Below, piece after piece: positions 56,517 to 64,000 of a stretch of 64,000 nucleotides of DNA. The position numbers and the translations under genes are program-made. This stretch comes from an uncultured Gammaproteobacteria bacterium. Its GTDB lineage: Bacteria; Pseudomonadota; Gammaproteobacteria; CAMYKB01. The stretch spans positions 46,572-110,571 of the forward strand of contig CAMYKB010000012.1 in the NCBI GenBank assembly GCA_947258875.1, written 5' to 3'. Position 1 is the stretch's first letter; the number at the start of each line of letters is the position of its first letter. Under the pieces are notes generated by a model, which saw nothing but the letters and a program-made list of their open reading frames with translations, did no database searches and was not told the DNA's origin.

Positions 56517-56907
56517 ACACCACGCTCCAGGCCAAAATCGGAAAGGCGTCTATAGTAAGCAAATTGTTGCTTGATGTCTTGATGTTGCATCAAGGCAAAC
56601 ACATTACCGTCTCACTTGTCAGTCATTTCCGTGCAGGCCTACGCCAGGCATGTTCGGGCTCGTTTCATGCGCCCTAACCTACGCTTGTCATACCCGCGAA
56701 AGCGCGTATCCAGTAAGCAATTGATATCAAGGCTATTCATTTTCACTGGATTCCATCCTTAGGTCCGTTAACGCCACTTCCCTGTGGCACTGCTTCCGCC
56801 TCGGCAAGCGCCCCATGCATTGCCCTACTGCTTACATCCATATACCGAATACCCCAGAAAACGTAGTATCCTGTTTATCCATACACTCGCATTACTGCAA
56901 TAGACTC
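56517..56907. other. purD-DAHP synthase intergenic region
   Basis: The 391 bases include a 17-base palindrome, CTTGATG-TTG-CATCAAG (56578-56594), about 60 bases upstream of purD, of unknown meaning. They also contain a repeat module at 56687-56754. No gene is apparent. Confidence 0.5.
56687..56754 (+). repeat. Dispersed repeat module (GTCATACCCGC type)
   Basis: This segment reads GTCATACCCGC ... GTATCCAGTA ... ACTGGATT and matches 62152-62219 at most positions over ~68 bases. Its ends can pair with each other (ATCCAGT / ACTGGAT). It resembles the palindromic intergenic repeats common in Gammaproteobacteria. Confidence 0.65.
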
Positions 56908-57990
56908 ATGACCAGCCCAGACCCACAGCTCTTGAAACAGGTATCCAACGCACGGGTACGTGACATGCTCACAGTGGTCAGCCCCGGTGAGCTATTAGAA
57001 AAGATGCCCGCCAGTGACGCCGCATACACTACCGTCATCAATGCCCGCAAAACCATTCATGACATCCTACAGCGTCGCGACACGCGGCCCATGGTTATTG
57101 TAGGCCCGTGTTCCATACACGACCCTGACGCAGCCCTGGAATATGCAAGGCGCCTGAAGACTTTAGCCGATGAACTCAGCGACCGGTTGTATATCGTGAT
57201 GCGCGTATATTTTGAAAAACCGCGCACAACCGTAGGCTGGAAAGGATTAATCAGCGACCCCGATCTCAATGGCTCGCTCAATATGGGAAAAGGTCTGTCT
57301 ATCGCCCGCCGCTTGCTAATTGATATCAACGATCTCGGAATGCCTGCGGCAACAGAGATTCTGGAACCCTTGTCACCACACTACATCGGCGATCTTATTG
57401 CCTGGGTGGCGATAGGTGCGCGCACCATCGAGAGCCAGACACATCGCCAAATCGCATCCGGACTTTCAGCGCCCGTCGGCTTCAAGAATTCGACAGACGG
57501 CAACCGCCAGGTGGCGATCGACGCGATGTTATCGGCAGCCGCGCCACACACCTTCCTGGGCATCAACGACGACGGGCAAACATCCATTATTGCCACTGCT
57601 GGCAACACGGATACTCACTTGATTCTACGCGGCGGCAGCAAAGGCAGTAATTATGAAGAGGCAGACGTCTCCGCTGCGGCCGAGCTTTTATCCGCCTCCG
57701 GGCTGCCATCACAGCTAATGATTGATTGCTCACATGCCAACAGCGGCAAGAAACATGGGCGTCAGGCGATCGTCTGGCGCAACCTCATTGAACAGATTGC
57801 CGCCAGCAACGCCACCGGATCACCCACATCGATAGTCGGCATGATGCTGGAAAGCAACTTGAACGAAGGCCGCCAGAATATTCCAGATGATCTGAGCCAA
57901 TTGCAATATGGAGTCTCCGTTACCGATGAGTGTATCAACTGGCAAACCACCGAAGTCCTGTTGAGAGAGGGCTACGATCGCCTTGGATAG
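56908..57990 (+). CDS. aroG: 3-deoxy-D-arabino-heptulosonate 7-phosphate synthase, class I
   Basis: The ATG at 56908 gives 360 residues, close to the ~350 of AroF/G/H; the upstream frame from 56815 adds unconserved sequence. The enzyme condenses phosphoenolpyruvate and erythrose 4-phosphate at the entry of the shikimate pathway. Motifs include VIVGPCSIHDPDAALEYARR, MRVYFEKPRTTVGWKG and MIDCSHANSGKKH. Which aromatic amino acid inhibits it cannot be told, so the symbol is a family label. Confidence 0.92.
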   Translation: MTSPDPQLLKQVSNARVRDMLTVVSPGELLEKMPASDAAYTTVINARKTIHDILQRRDTRPMVIVGPCSIHDPDAALEYARRLKTLADELSDRLYIVMRVYFEKPRTTVGWKGLISDPDLNGSLNMGKGLSIARRLLIDINDLGMPAATEILEPLSPHYIGDLIAWVAIGARTIESQTHRQIASGLSAPVGFKNSTDGNRQVAIDAMLSAAAPHTFLGINDDGQTSIIATAGNTDTHLILRGGSKGSNYEEADVSAAAELLSASGLPSQLMIDCSHANSGKKHGRQAIVWRNLIEQIAASNATGSPTSIVGMMLESNLNEGRQNIPDDLSQLQYGVSVTDECINWQTTEVLLREGYDRLG

Positions 57991-58014
57991 CGTAGCTATA
58001 AGCCAGCATAGATA

Positions 58015-58992
58015 ATGCAACCGTTTTTCAAACTCCTGGGCATCGAATCACGCCCCGCAAGTCATGTGGAACGACTGGTTTCGTCACTCGGCGGATTTAT
58101 CGGGATTCTGATTGTTTATCTCACCAGCCATTATTTCCTCACCGGTAGCGGCGCATATCTTATGGTGGCCTCGATGGGTGCTTCAGCGGTATTGTTGTTT
58201 GCCGTACCACACGGCGCATTGTCGCAGCCCTGGCCGTTAGTGGGCGGACATTTGGTTTCCGCGCTGGTCGGCGTCAGCTGCGCGCAACTCGTTCCTGACA
58301 CCGCACTCGCCGCCGCACTGGCCGTGGGGCTGGCGGTGGGCGTGATGCATTACCTGCGTTGCATCCATCCTCCAGGCGGTGCCACGGCACTCACCGCCGT
58401 CATAGGTGGAACCCCGGTTCTGGATCTAGGCTACGCCTTCGTGATCACACCCGTGTTCTTCAACGCCCTCGCCATCCTCATCACCGCCGTGGCGTTCAAT
58501 GCCCTGTTCGCCTGGCGCCGCTATCCGCATTACCTCAACCACGTTTTCAAAAAAATCGCGGCGCCAGATACGGTCGATGCACAGCAAGCCGCTATCCTTG
58601 AAGCGTCAAATCAGGACACCACAGGTCATGAAGCCATAAGCCATGAAGATTTCGTCTATGCCTTGAGTGAAATCGACTCTTATATCGATGTCACCGAAAA
58701 AGATCTGTTGCAGATTTATGAGCTCGCGACCAAACACCGTGAAAGCCAACACATCGACCCACGCAGCCTGAAGCTGGGCAATTTCTATAGCAACGGCAAA
58801 TACGGCGATGACTGGGCGGTGCGGCAAATTGTAGACTGGGCCGAAGAAAATACTCCCATCAACCGCAGCCTAATCTATAAAGGCGTCGCAGGTGCCGGTC
58901 GACGCAAGACCGGGATCATGACAGTTAACGACTTCTCAAAATGGGCCAGACATGAAGTCTTCAGGGATGAAGAAAACTGGCGCCGCGTATAG
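58015..58992 (+). CDS. HPP-family membrane protein
   Basis: This 325-residue protein has four to five helices in its first 160 residues with the HPP motif CIHPPGGATALTAVIGG and GASAVLLFAVPHGALSQPWP. In cyanobacteria an HPP protein transports nitrite. The C-terminal ~150 residues are soluble and carry no CBS motif that I recognise, unlike many HPP proteins. It starts 24 bases after the DAHP synthase gene. Substrate unknown. Confidence 0.85.
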   Translation: MQPFFKLLGIESRPASHVERLVSSLGGFIGILIVYLTSHYFLTGSGAYLMVASMGASAVLLFAVPHGALSQPWPLVGGHLVSALVGVSCAQLVPDTALAAALAVGLAVGVMHYLRCIHPPGGATALTAVIGGTPVLDLGYAFVITPVFFNALAILITAVAFNALFAWRRYPHYLNHVFKKIAAPDTVDAQQAAILEASNQDTTGHEAISHEDFVYALSEIDSYIDVTEKDLLQIYELATKHRESQHIDPRSLKLGNFYSNGKYGDDWAVRQIVDWAEENTPINRSLIYKGVAGAGRRKTGIMTVNDFSKWARHEVFRDEENWRRV

Positions 58993-59062
58993 AATTAAAT
59001 ATAGCGGCCAGCATCTCGGCTATGCACCAGGAATAAAAACCTTTTAACCATCCACACTCATC

Positions 59063-59701
59063 ATGGTTAATAAAAATGTCTTTGATGAACATGCGCAAAC
59101 CTATGATGCCTGGTTTGAATCGCACCCGGCTCATTATCAGGCCGAACTGGAGGCTTTAAGGCAGCTTGTGCCAAGCAGCGGCAGAGGCATTGAAATCGGC
59201 GTGGGCACAGGCCGGTTTGCAAAACCCCTGGGCATCAGCACCGGCATCGAACCCTCCGCGGCGATGGCTGCAATAGCCCAGGCGAACGGCATGAACATCA
59301 TCGCTGGTGTTGCCGAAAACCTGCCATTAACAGCACTGACGTTCGACTATGTACTTTTCGTCACGACAATCTGTTTTCTTGACTCCCTGGAAATCTCCTT
59401 CAAGGAATCATTTAGAATTCTCAAGCCCGGAGGATTCTTAATAATTGGTTTTATCGAGAAACAAAGCGAGTTGGGCCAACAATACCAACGGCATAAGAAA
59501 GCAAGCCGATTTTATAAGCACGCCCACTTTCATACCGCGGCCGAAATTATCCAAATACTGAGATCGACAGGCTTTATAGATTTCGATTTCACACAAACCT
59601 TATTTCCGGGGAATAACGAAACACAAAGCCATGCGGTTAAAAAAGGTTTTGACGAAGGCGCGTTCGTAGTTGTTCGCGCAATGAAACCGATCGATTCCTA
59701 A
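59063..59701 (+). CDS. SAM-dependent methyltransferase
   Basis: This 212-residue class I methyltransferase has the SAM-binding motif GIEIGVGTGRFAKPLG (~48-63). The acidic loop region follows at VAENLPLTALTFDYVLFV, then SFRILKPGGFLIIGFI. It resembles UbiE/Methyltransf_11 proteins but has no substrate-specific feature I can read. Single gene. Confidence 0.88.
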   Translation: MVNKNVFDEHAQTYDAWFESHPAHYQAELEALRQLVPSSGRGIEIGVGTGRFAKPLGISTGIEPSAAMAAIAQANGMNIIAGVAENLPLTALTFDYVLFVTTICFLDSLEISFKESFRILKPGGFLIIGFIEKQSELGQQYQRHKKASRFYKHAHFHTAAEIIQILRSTGFIDFDFTQTLFPGNNETQSHAVKKGFDEGAFVVVRAMKPIDS

Positions 59702-60161
59702 TGATTCATTGATACAGATACTACACATCACTTATATATTTTTTGTCAGTTAACACAAGGCGCAATAGCGTAACGTATTGCGCCGAATGACCGCCAACAC
59801 ATCCATCACCCCAATAAGATTTCTTTCTCTTAAACCAACATCTCAAAAAAACTGACAATCGCATTATTATTCGCTATACCTAAAGCAGGACATTTATCGG
59901 TACGATTAGATACAATGCGCTCCATTGCTGCTCCACTAATAATGATGTTATACCGTTTCAAGCTACTATTTTAAGGCATAAGCATTCCATGGTGGCTATC
60001 GACATGAAATCTGAAAAACAAACTGTCGACATACCTGCGCACACCTGCATGGAGGTAGGTGGTAGGGCAATGCAGGATGCCAAAGCCGAGGCGGAAATGA
60101 CACGTTAGTGGGGCAGCAATGAGTCTTACCTCGGTTTTTTTAGATAATACGTTTATTCGCG
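59702..60161. other. Repeat-bearing intergenic region
   Basis: The 460 bases hold an inverted repeat GGCGCAATA (59759-59767) with TATTGCGCC (59776-59784) and the left repeat copy at 59921-60123. I see no gene in it apart from a 39-codon frame inside the repeat, starting with ATG at 59990, which is not supported. Confidence 0.55.
59921..60123 (+). repeat. Dispersed repeat, left copy
   Basis: Bases 59921-60040 match 62046-62165 at roughly nine of ten positions, including CATTCCATGGTGGCTATCGA. The distal part contains GGAGGTAGGTGGTAGGGCAA and GCGGAAATGACACGTTAGTG, present in the right copy but in another order. It is a direct repeat relative to the right copy and brackets three orphan membrane-protein genes. 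Confidence 0.75.
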
Positions 60162-60530
60162 ATGGAGATTAATGACATGAAGATGAGCGAAAAGGCACTA
60201 GTAGATTTAGAGGAAGTTATTGATGCCTCAACAGAACCCGAAATTACTCCTGAAGCAAAACAATTAATAAAGAAAAAAATACTAAAAGAGAAAGAAAAGC
60301 AACGGCAAAAATCGCCTCTAGCAACTGATAAATGGATATATCGCTTCGTTGTCTGCTTCCTCGGCCTGGCAATTCTCTCATGCCTATACTTCACCTTCGA
60401 TCTAGTTAGTGGGGCCAGTGATCAAACTACCGTCAAGATACCTGAAATATTCCTGGCAATAGGTTCAGCGGCAGTGGGCGCACTTGCCGGACTACTCGCA
60501 CCTAGTCCTGGCAGTGGTAGTGACGAATAA
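60162..60530 (+). CDS. Hypothetical two-helix membrane protein
   Basis: This 122-residue protein starts at 60162 or at the ATG six codons in (60177). It has a charged N-terminal half that is helical and Lys/Glu-rich (~25-50), then two hydrophobic segments (~60-82 and ~95-113), and a Gly/Ser/Glu tail. I do not recognise a family. The topology suggests a small accessory membrane protein. It sits just inside the left repeat copy. Confidence 0.65.
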   Translation: MEINDMKMSEKALVDLEEVIDASTEPEITPEAKQLIKKKILKEKEKQRQKSPLATDKWIYRFVVCFLGLAILSCLYFTFDLVSGASDQTTVKIPEIFLAIGSAAVGALAGLLAPSPGSGSDE

Positions 60531-60735
60531 CCTCATCCTATATACTTGTTCACTTTAGGCTGGACGGATAAATGAAGTCAGTAAGCTCAGCTCGCGTAGC
60601 GCGATGAGATGCCCCTCCTCTTAGCCGACGGTGTTTTTACGCGCCTACCATGGTGTATCGCGACGCCATTTTTAGGGAGAGACCATTTCATCACCCTACG
60701 AGAACCAGGGGTTATTTAGAAGTTAAGTATAAAAT

Positions 60736-61464
60736 ATGAAAGAATCTGCGGACAAGTATCACCTGATCTTTATAATCTTAATCTCTCTTACGTGGGCATT
60801 GCCATTCCTGGGAGTGGATTTTTATGCATTAGGTGTTTTGTTTTTTGTAATTCCATACTTAGGCTGGAAAATATATAAAACAAGAAACAAAGGAAAGCCA
60901 GGCCATCCATTTATAAACATTTTCCGATATCTAAATATTCTCCTCATGATTATCGTCTGGCTAGCAGCTGGACTATTTTCGTATTTTTTACCAATAAGTT
61001 CCTGGCCCATGTCATCTTATCAACACTATGCAGTGAAAAAAGATCTACTGAAAAGAGGGTTTATACCAGCGAACGCAAAAAATATTTTTGTCAAAGACAA
61101 TCATGGGGGATTTCATGGCGATGGCAATCAATTTGTCACATTCGTTTACGAAGGCGATGCCAAGGATATCCCTGGTGTTAAATCGATTAATTCCAGTATA
61201 CGTCTTTACAGAAAAGACCCCGTCGCACATTGGACACCCCAAATGAATTGGGAAAAGCCTGCACTTAATGAATCCTGCGAATTGACCATTAAATATGTTA
61301 CCAATGACCTTGGTGTACCGGAAAAATATATCCCGAACAGCGAATCAAATACCCTACACTATTATTGTACTGATGATCTAAAACATAGGGGTTCTTATTG
61401 CAAAAACCTGCACATTTATGACACAACTGTAAGCCGGTACTGGTATTTTAATATTACAACGTAA
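60736..61464 (+). CDS. Hypothetical membrane protein
   Basis: This 242-residue protein has three N-terminal hydrophobic segments (~8-27, ~28-46, ~65-90), then a soluble region with several cysteines (CELTIKY, YYCTDD, GSYCKN). No known domain is recognised. The base composition is richer in A and T than the housekeeping genes nearby. It may be acquired. The extracytoplasmic C-terminal part could hold disulfides. Confidence 0.65.
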   Translation: MKESADKYHLIFIILISLTWALPFLGVDFYALGVLFFVIPYLGWKIYKTRNKGKPGHPFINIFRYLNILLMIIVWLAAGLFSYFLPISSWPMSSYQHYAVKKDLLKRGFIPANAKNIFVKDNHGGFHGDGNQFVTFVYEGDAKDIPGVKSINSSIRLYRKDPVAHWTPQMNWEKPALNESCELTIKYVTNDLGVPEKYIPNSESNTLHYYCTDDLKHRGSYCKNLHIYDTTVSRYWYFNITT

Positions 61465-61508
61465 CGCCACATATCGGCCAACAAAAGCATAAATACGGAT
61501 TTATACTT

Positions 61509-61973
61509 ATGGATCGAAAACTACTAACAAAAATTATTACATTTTCCTTCATCTTACCTGTTACTGCTGTGTCTGTTCCTCTTCTTATTATAGGAATACT
61601 TATGTGGCCAATTATTATTTTTGAGATGAGTTTCTCTGACATATACAAAACCGTGTCAAATCCAGGAAACTGGTCTATTGGCGAACTCGCCCCAATAGCT
61701 GTGCCATTGGGTATTTGGGGACTATTTACACTTTGGAAACTGGCACTTCACTACATGAGGAAGGATTGTTTACCTCAAAATTTGATATTAATTTATGCTG
61801 GCTTGTTAGCCGGGTTTATATCTACCATACAACTTATGATCAATATACTCTCTCAGCCTCGTGGGGGTAACTGGATAGCGTATTTATTAATATTAGCTTT
61901 ATTCAGCGGATTATATTTTTTCTTTTTACTAATCACATCTCACAAAGAGATTCATCCGGCCGCCAAGGTGTAG
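61509..61973 (+). CDS. Hypothetical four-helix membrane protein
   Basis: This 154-residue protein has four hydrophobic segments (~8-35, ~55-78, ~88-110 and ~122-145) and little soluble sequence. No family is recognised. It follows the preceding membrane protein by 44 bases on the same strand, with a similar AT-rich composition, so the two may form one acquired unit. Confidence 0.65.
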   Translation: MDRKLLTKIITFSFILPVTAVSVPLLIIGILMWPIIIFEMSFSDIYKTVSNPGNWSIGELAPIAVPLGIWGLFTLWKLALHYMRKDCLPQNLILIYAGLLAGFISTIQLMINILSQPRGGNWIAYLLILALFSGLYFFFLLITSHKEIHPAAKV

Positions 61974-62380
61974 ACTGGGCAATATGTTAGCCATGCAAAA
62001 CGAATAAACCGCTGAAACATACATTTATTATTAAAAGGATGCTGATCCATTGCTGTCCCGCTAATAATGATGTTATCTCGTTTCAAGCTATTATTTTAGG
62101 GTATAAGCATTCCATGGTGGCTATCGACATGAAATCTGAAAACAAACTGGCGTCATACCCGCACAGGCGGGTATCCAGTAGACGATTGATTTATAGCCTA
62201 TTCATGTTCACTGGATTTCCGCCTACGCGGAAATGACGCGTTAGTGGGACAGCAGTGATGCTGATCGTATTCGTCGGTTGTTCAGCATGTAGGTGGTAGG
62301 GCGACGCGGGATGCCAAAGCCGAGGCGGGAGAAGCAGACCCAGGGTCAGGTATTGCATTGCCACATCAATTTTTACAACA
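61974..62380. other. Repeat-bearing intergenic region
   Basis: The 407 bases are mostly the right repeat copy and associated modules. Frames in it on both strands (for example 62039-62236) follow the repeat and are not supported as genes. Confidence 0.6.
62046..62330 (+). repeat. Dispersed repeat, right copy (composite)
   Basis: The first ~120 bases match the left copy at 59921. An inserted GTCATACCCGC ... ACTGGATT module (62152-62219, as at 56687) follows. Then come GCGGAAATGACGCGTTAGTG (62228-62247) and GTAGGTGGTAGGGCGACG (from 62289), which are contiguous in reverse order in the left copy. It seems one element inserted into, or rearranged within, another. Confidence 0.7.
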
Positions 62381-62785
62381 TTAAACCTGAATCCACCGCA
62401 CCCCTTCCAGCAGCACTCGAACAACCCCACTTATCAGTAGTGCCACACCCACAGACAGGGCGATGGAGAAAAACGCATCTCTTTTCCCAATGGTTTTGAG
62501 CATGACTTCGAAGCTGCCGAGTGCCTGGTAGATCATTAACAGGGAAAGCTCTTTGCGTAACTCGCCGAACAATATGGGTACGCCCAATACCACCGGCAGG
62601 CCCAACCACCAATGGGTGATGGGTGTAAATACCGTGTTAATAATGTTGTCGGCGCCGACATGACTGAGTAGCGCCAGCACGATGCTGCCGCCAACCAGTA
62701 AGGGTGTAACGATGGTCAGGATATCGCGGGTGCGCATCCAGGTTTTGCTAATGAGCGCATTCGAATAATTGTTCTCTAACCCCAA
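62381..62785 (-). pseudogene. feoB: feoB remnant (C-terminal gate region)
   Basis: The 134 residues match the C-terminal membrane part of the ferrous iron transporter FeoB (RTRDILTIVTPLLVGGSIVL, WWLGLPVVLGVPILFGELRKELSLLMIYQALGSFEV). The G domain and first gate are missing. About 30 residues between this part and the last helix, where FeoB has VFxxxxxxYxPC, are also absent. An intact transporter cannot be made. No feoA is present. Confidence 0.75.
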
Positions 62786-62980
62786 TTATTCGGAACGCTG
62801 CGACTGGTATCTGGAACCGTCCAAACCGGTATTGAACAACCCCGAGAGTCCGGAGGCCGCCAAACGCGGCACGCGTTACACCCTGGTGCACCCATAGATA
62901 ACGGCCGCGAGACCATCATGCTGCAGGTGTATCCGGATTCCGACCCGGCCCGCGAAACAGGACACAACACAGCAATGACC
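62786..62980 (+). other. Degenerate coding fragment
   Basis: On the plus strand, 62783-62893 reads YSERCDWYLEPSKPVLNNPE... and stops with TAG. A shifted frame continues with ETIMLQVYPDSDPARETGHN. This looks like the decayed end of a gene, but I cannot name it. Base composition rises in GC from here to the right edge. Confidence 0.35.
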
Positions 62981-64000
62981 TCATTGATCCACATAACAGC
63001 GTCGGATGGTATCAATAGCCGATGCCTTCACATCGGTCGCGCAGGTGAGGCGTACGAGCTGCGATGCGATATCACCTTCGTACAGGTGGGGCTGCCAGGT
63101 GAACGCGTCTGCGCCGCAGCGCACGGCCACTTGTCCATCTGGCCCGAGCACACCTTCGAGCTGGCAGACCGAGACTTCGGTCGATTTTTCCAGCGCCGGC
63201 GGTGGAACGAGCAGCCCTGACACGGCGAAGCCATCGTCGAGGCGAAACACACGCCAGGCGCTTTTGCCCATCAGGAGCACATGACGACGTTCCGGGTTGA
63301 GTTGCACACCCTGAATCTCGCCAAGGCCGACGGCGGTCATGCGCCAAACTTCCTGTCCGGTTGCGGCATCGAGCCGCGCCAGTACGCCATCGTTGCGAAC
63401 GGCCAGATACTGGCGACCGCCAAGCGAGGCTAAAGCATGCAGGGGTGGCTCGCCCTCTTCCTGCGCAAGCACGCCGAAACGCGGCGATGCACGTTCGTCG
63501 TCCGTGCGCGTCCAGGCGGTCCCGTCAGCATCGCCGACGAAACTCACCAGGCGCCCGTTGTGGGCTAGGGTCAGGCCCGGGCGGTCGAACTCGAAGTCGT
63601 AGTGCTGACCTCTGCTGCGGGGAGTGGCGCGGCTTGCCGTCAGTGGCTGCAGTGTTTCGATATCGTAGACGGTACCGCCGAAGGGCCAGAAGAGGTAACG
63701 GCCATCCGCCGAGCGCAGAAACGGCAACTCGAATTGATCCTCACCCAATGCCGATACGCTGAGGCAAACGTCTCTGCCCTGCTTGGGTCGGCACAGGATG
63801 AGCTGGTGACCTGAGTTGAACACGCGATGCTCGAAGTAGATTGACGCATCAGGTGATGGTGTCGCGGCCGCCGAGTCCGCCTGGCGCGACCAGCGCGGCA
63901 CGGGCGGCGGTCCGACCTGATCGAACATACCTCGAGGAAGATCGTCGCGCACAAACGTCTGGTCTGTTTGCCCACCGATAACAGGGCAAGGCTGCGCCTC
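62981..64000 (-). CDS. Beta-propeller-like protein, C-terminal part (open at the right edge)
   Basis: The frame is open to base 64000, so the true start lies outside; the apparent GTG at 63952 is probably internal. The visible ~340 residues contain repeated beta-strand patterns with DGRYLFWPFGGTVYDIETLQ, LGGRQYLAVRNDGVLARLD and LNPERRHVLLMGKSAWRVF, as in WD40 or PQQ-like propellers. No catalytic motif is visible. The gene has higher GC than the region to its left. It might be the sensor or scaffold part of a larger protein. Confidence 0.6.
   Translation of the reverse strand, partial: EAQPCPVIGGQTDQTFVRDDLPRGMFDQVGPPPVPRWSRQADSAAATPSPDASIYFEHRVFNSGHQLILCRPKQGRDVCLSVSALGEDQFELPFLRSADGRYLFWPFGGTVYDIETLQPLTASRATPRSRGQHYDFEFDRPGLTLAHNGRLVSFVGDADGTAWTRTDDERASPRFGVLAQEEGEPPLHALASLGGRQYLAVRNDGVLARLDAATGQEVWRMTAVGLGEIQGVQLNPERRHVLLMGKSAWRVFRLDDGFAVSGLLVPPPALEKSTEVSVCQLEGVLGPDGQVAVRCGADAFTWQPHLYEGDIASQLVRLTCATDVKASAIDTIRRCYVDQ

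Noticed and set aside
56578-56594. Palindrome CTTGATG-TTG-CATCAAG read as an FNR box upstream of purD
   Set aside because: The half-sites TTGAT and ATCAA are five bases apart, not four, so it does not fit FNR/ANR, and it does not match the PurR consensus.
59990-60109. Small ORF beginning MVAIDMKSE, repeated at 62114
   Set aside because: It falls wholly within a dispersed repeat and the two copies diverge into different frames after ~10 codons, so selection on protein is unlikely.
62191-62430. Minus-strand ORF of 79 codons
   Set aside because: It is translated repeat DNA (dispersed palindromic module) joined to the antisense end of the feoB remnant region.
63006-63762. Several plus-strand ORFs over the propeller gene
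   Set aside because: They are shadows typical of high-GC DNA; only the minus-strand frame shows protein-like repeats and is open to the edge.

Overview
The window reads as chromosomal DNA of a free-living, motile gammaproteobacterium with base composition near one half GC. Pointers are the divergent rhlB / trxA-rho arrangement, an Enterobacteria-type CCA-adding enzyme beside uppP and the folate genes folB-folK, class I DAHP synthase, TonB-dependent transport and an MSHA/type II-like pilus locus. The genus cannot be fixed from the sequence alone.

Region 1 (1-19.7 kb) is one functional block. It starts with the end of a sensor kinase, a stand-alone receiver protein and a GGDEF-EAL protein whose catalytic residues all look intact. 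An assembly ATPase follows, carrying an N-terminal STAS domain and an MshEN (c-di-GMP-binding type) module, then its inner-membrane platform protein. Next come five class III prepilin-like proteins: G-, H-, I- and J-like, and a very large K/PilX-like adhesin candidate with DNRLRE domains and an internal duplication. Three tandem HDOD genes and a pilM-N-O-P-secretin operon complete the block. Four near-consensus sigma-28 (FliA) promoters, plus a weaker fifth, sit in front of the major pilin, the HDOD genes and the pilM operon. This suggests the pilus is built together with late flagellar genes and tuned by c-di-GMP. The adhesin gene is split by an exact 17-bp tandem duplication; removing one copy restores a single 1151-codon frame.

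Region 2 (19.8-36 kb) holds a CDP-archaeol-synthase-like membrane protein, a metallophosphoesterase, a small EF-hand protein behind an FNR/ANR box and a Fur-boxed TonB receptor. It continues with a minus-strand operon (chorismatase-like protein, mutM, alpha/beta hydrolase, RND exporter), a Gld-like ABC system with a DUF4340 protein, and a lone hydantoinase A/oxoprolinase-type protein.

Region 3 (36-53.5 kb) is mostly housekeeping: a fatty-acid desaturase, rpmG/rpmB, folB/folK, a pteridine-reductase-like SDR, a MidA-like methyltransferase, uppP, cca, a zinc aminopeptidase-like lipoprotein, two UPF0145 proteins with an M48 protease, an EamA transporter behind a leader terminator, rhlB, trxA and rho. 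A recombination scar lies at 37.7 kb, where a HEAT-repeat fragment abuts the C-terminal half of nosY, followed by intact nosL.

Region 4 (53.5-64 kb) mixes purD, a DAHP synthase, an HPP protein and a methyltransferase with short degenerate dispersed repeats, orphan membrane proteins bracketed by related repeat copies, a decayed feoB fragment and, at the right edge, a GC-rich beta-propeller-like ORF that runs out of the window. No tRNA, rRNA, CRISPR array or intact insertion sequence was seen.
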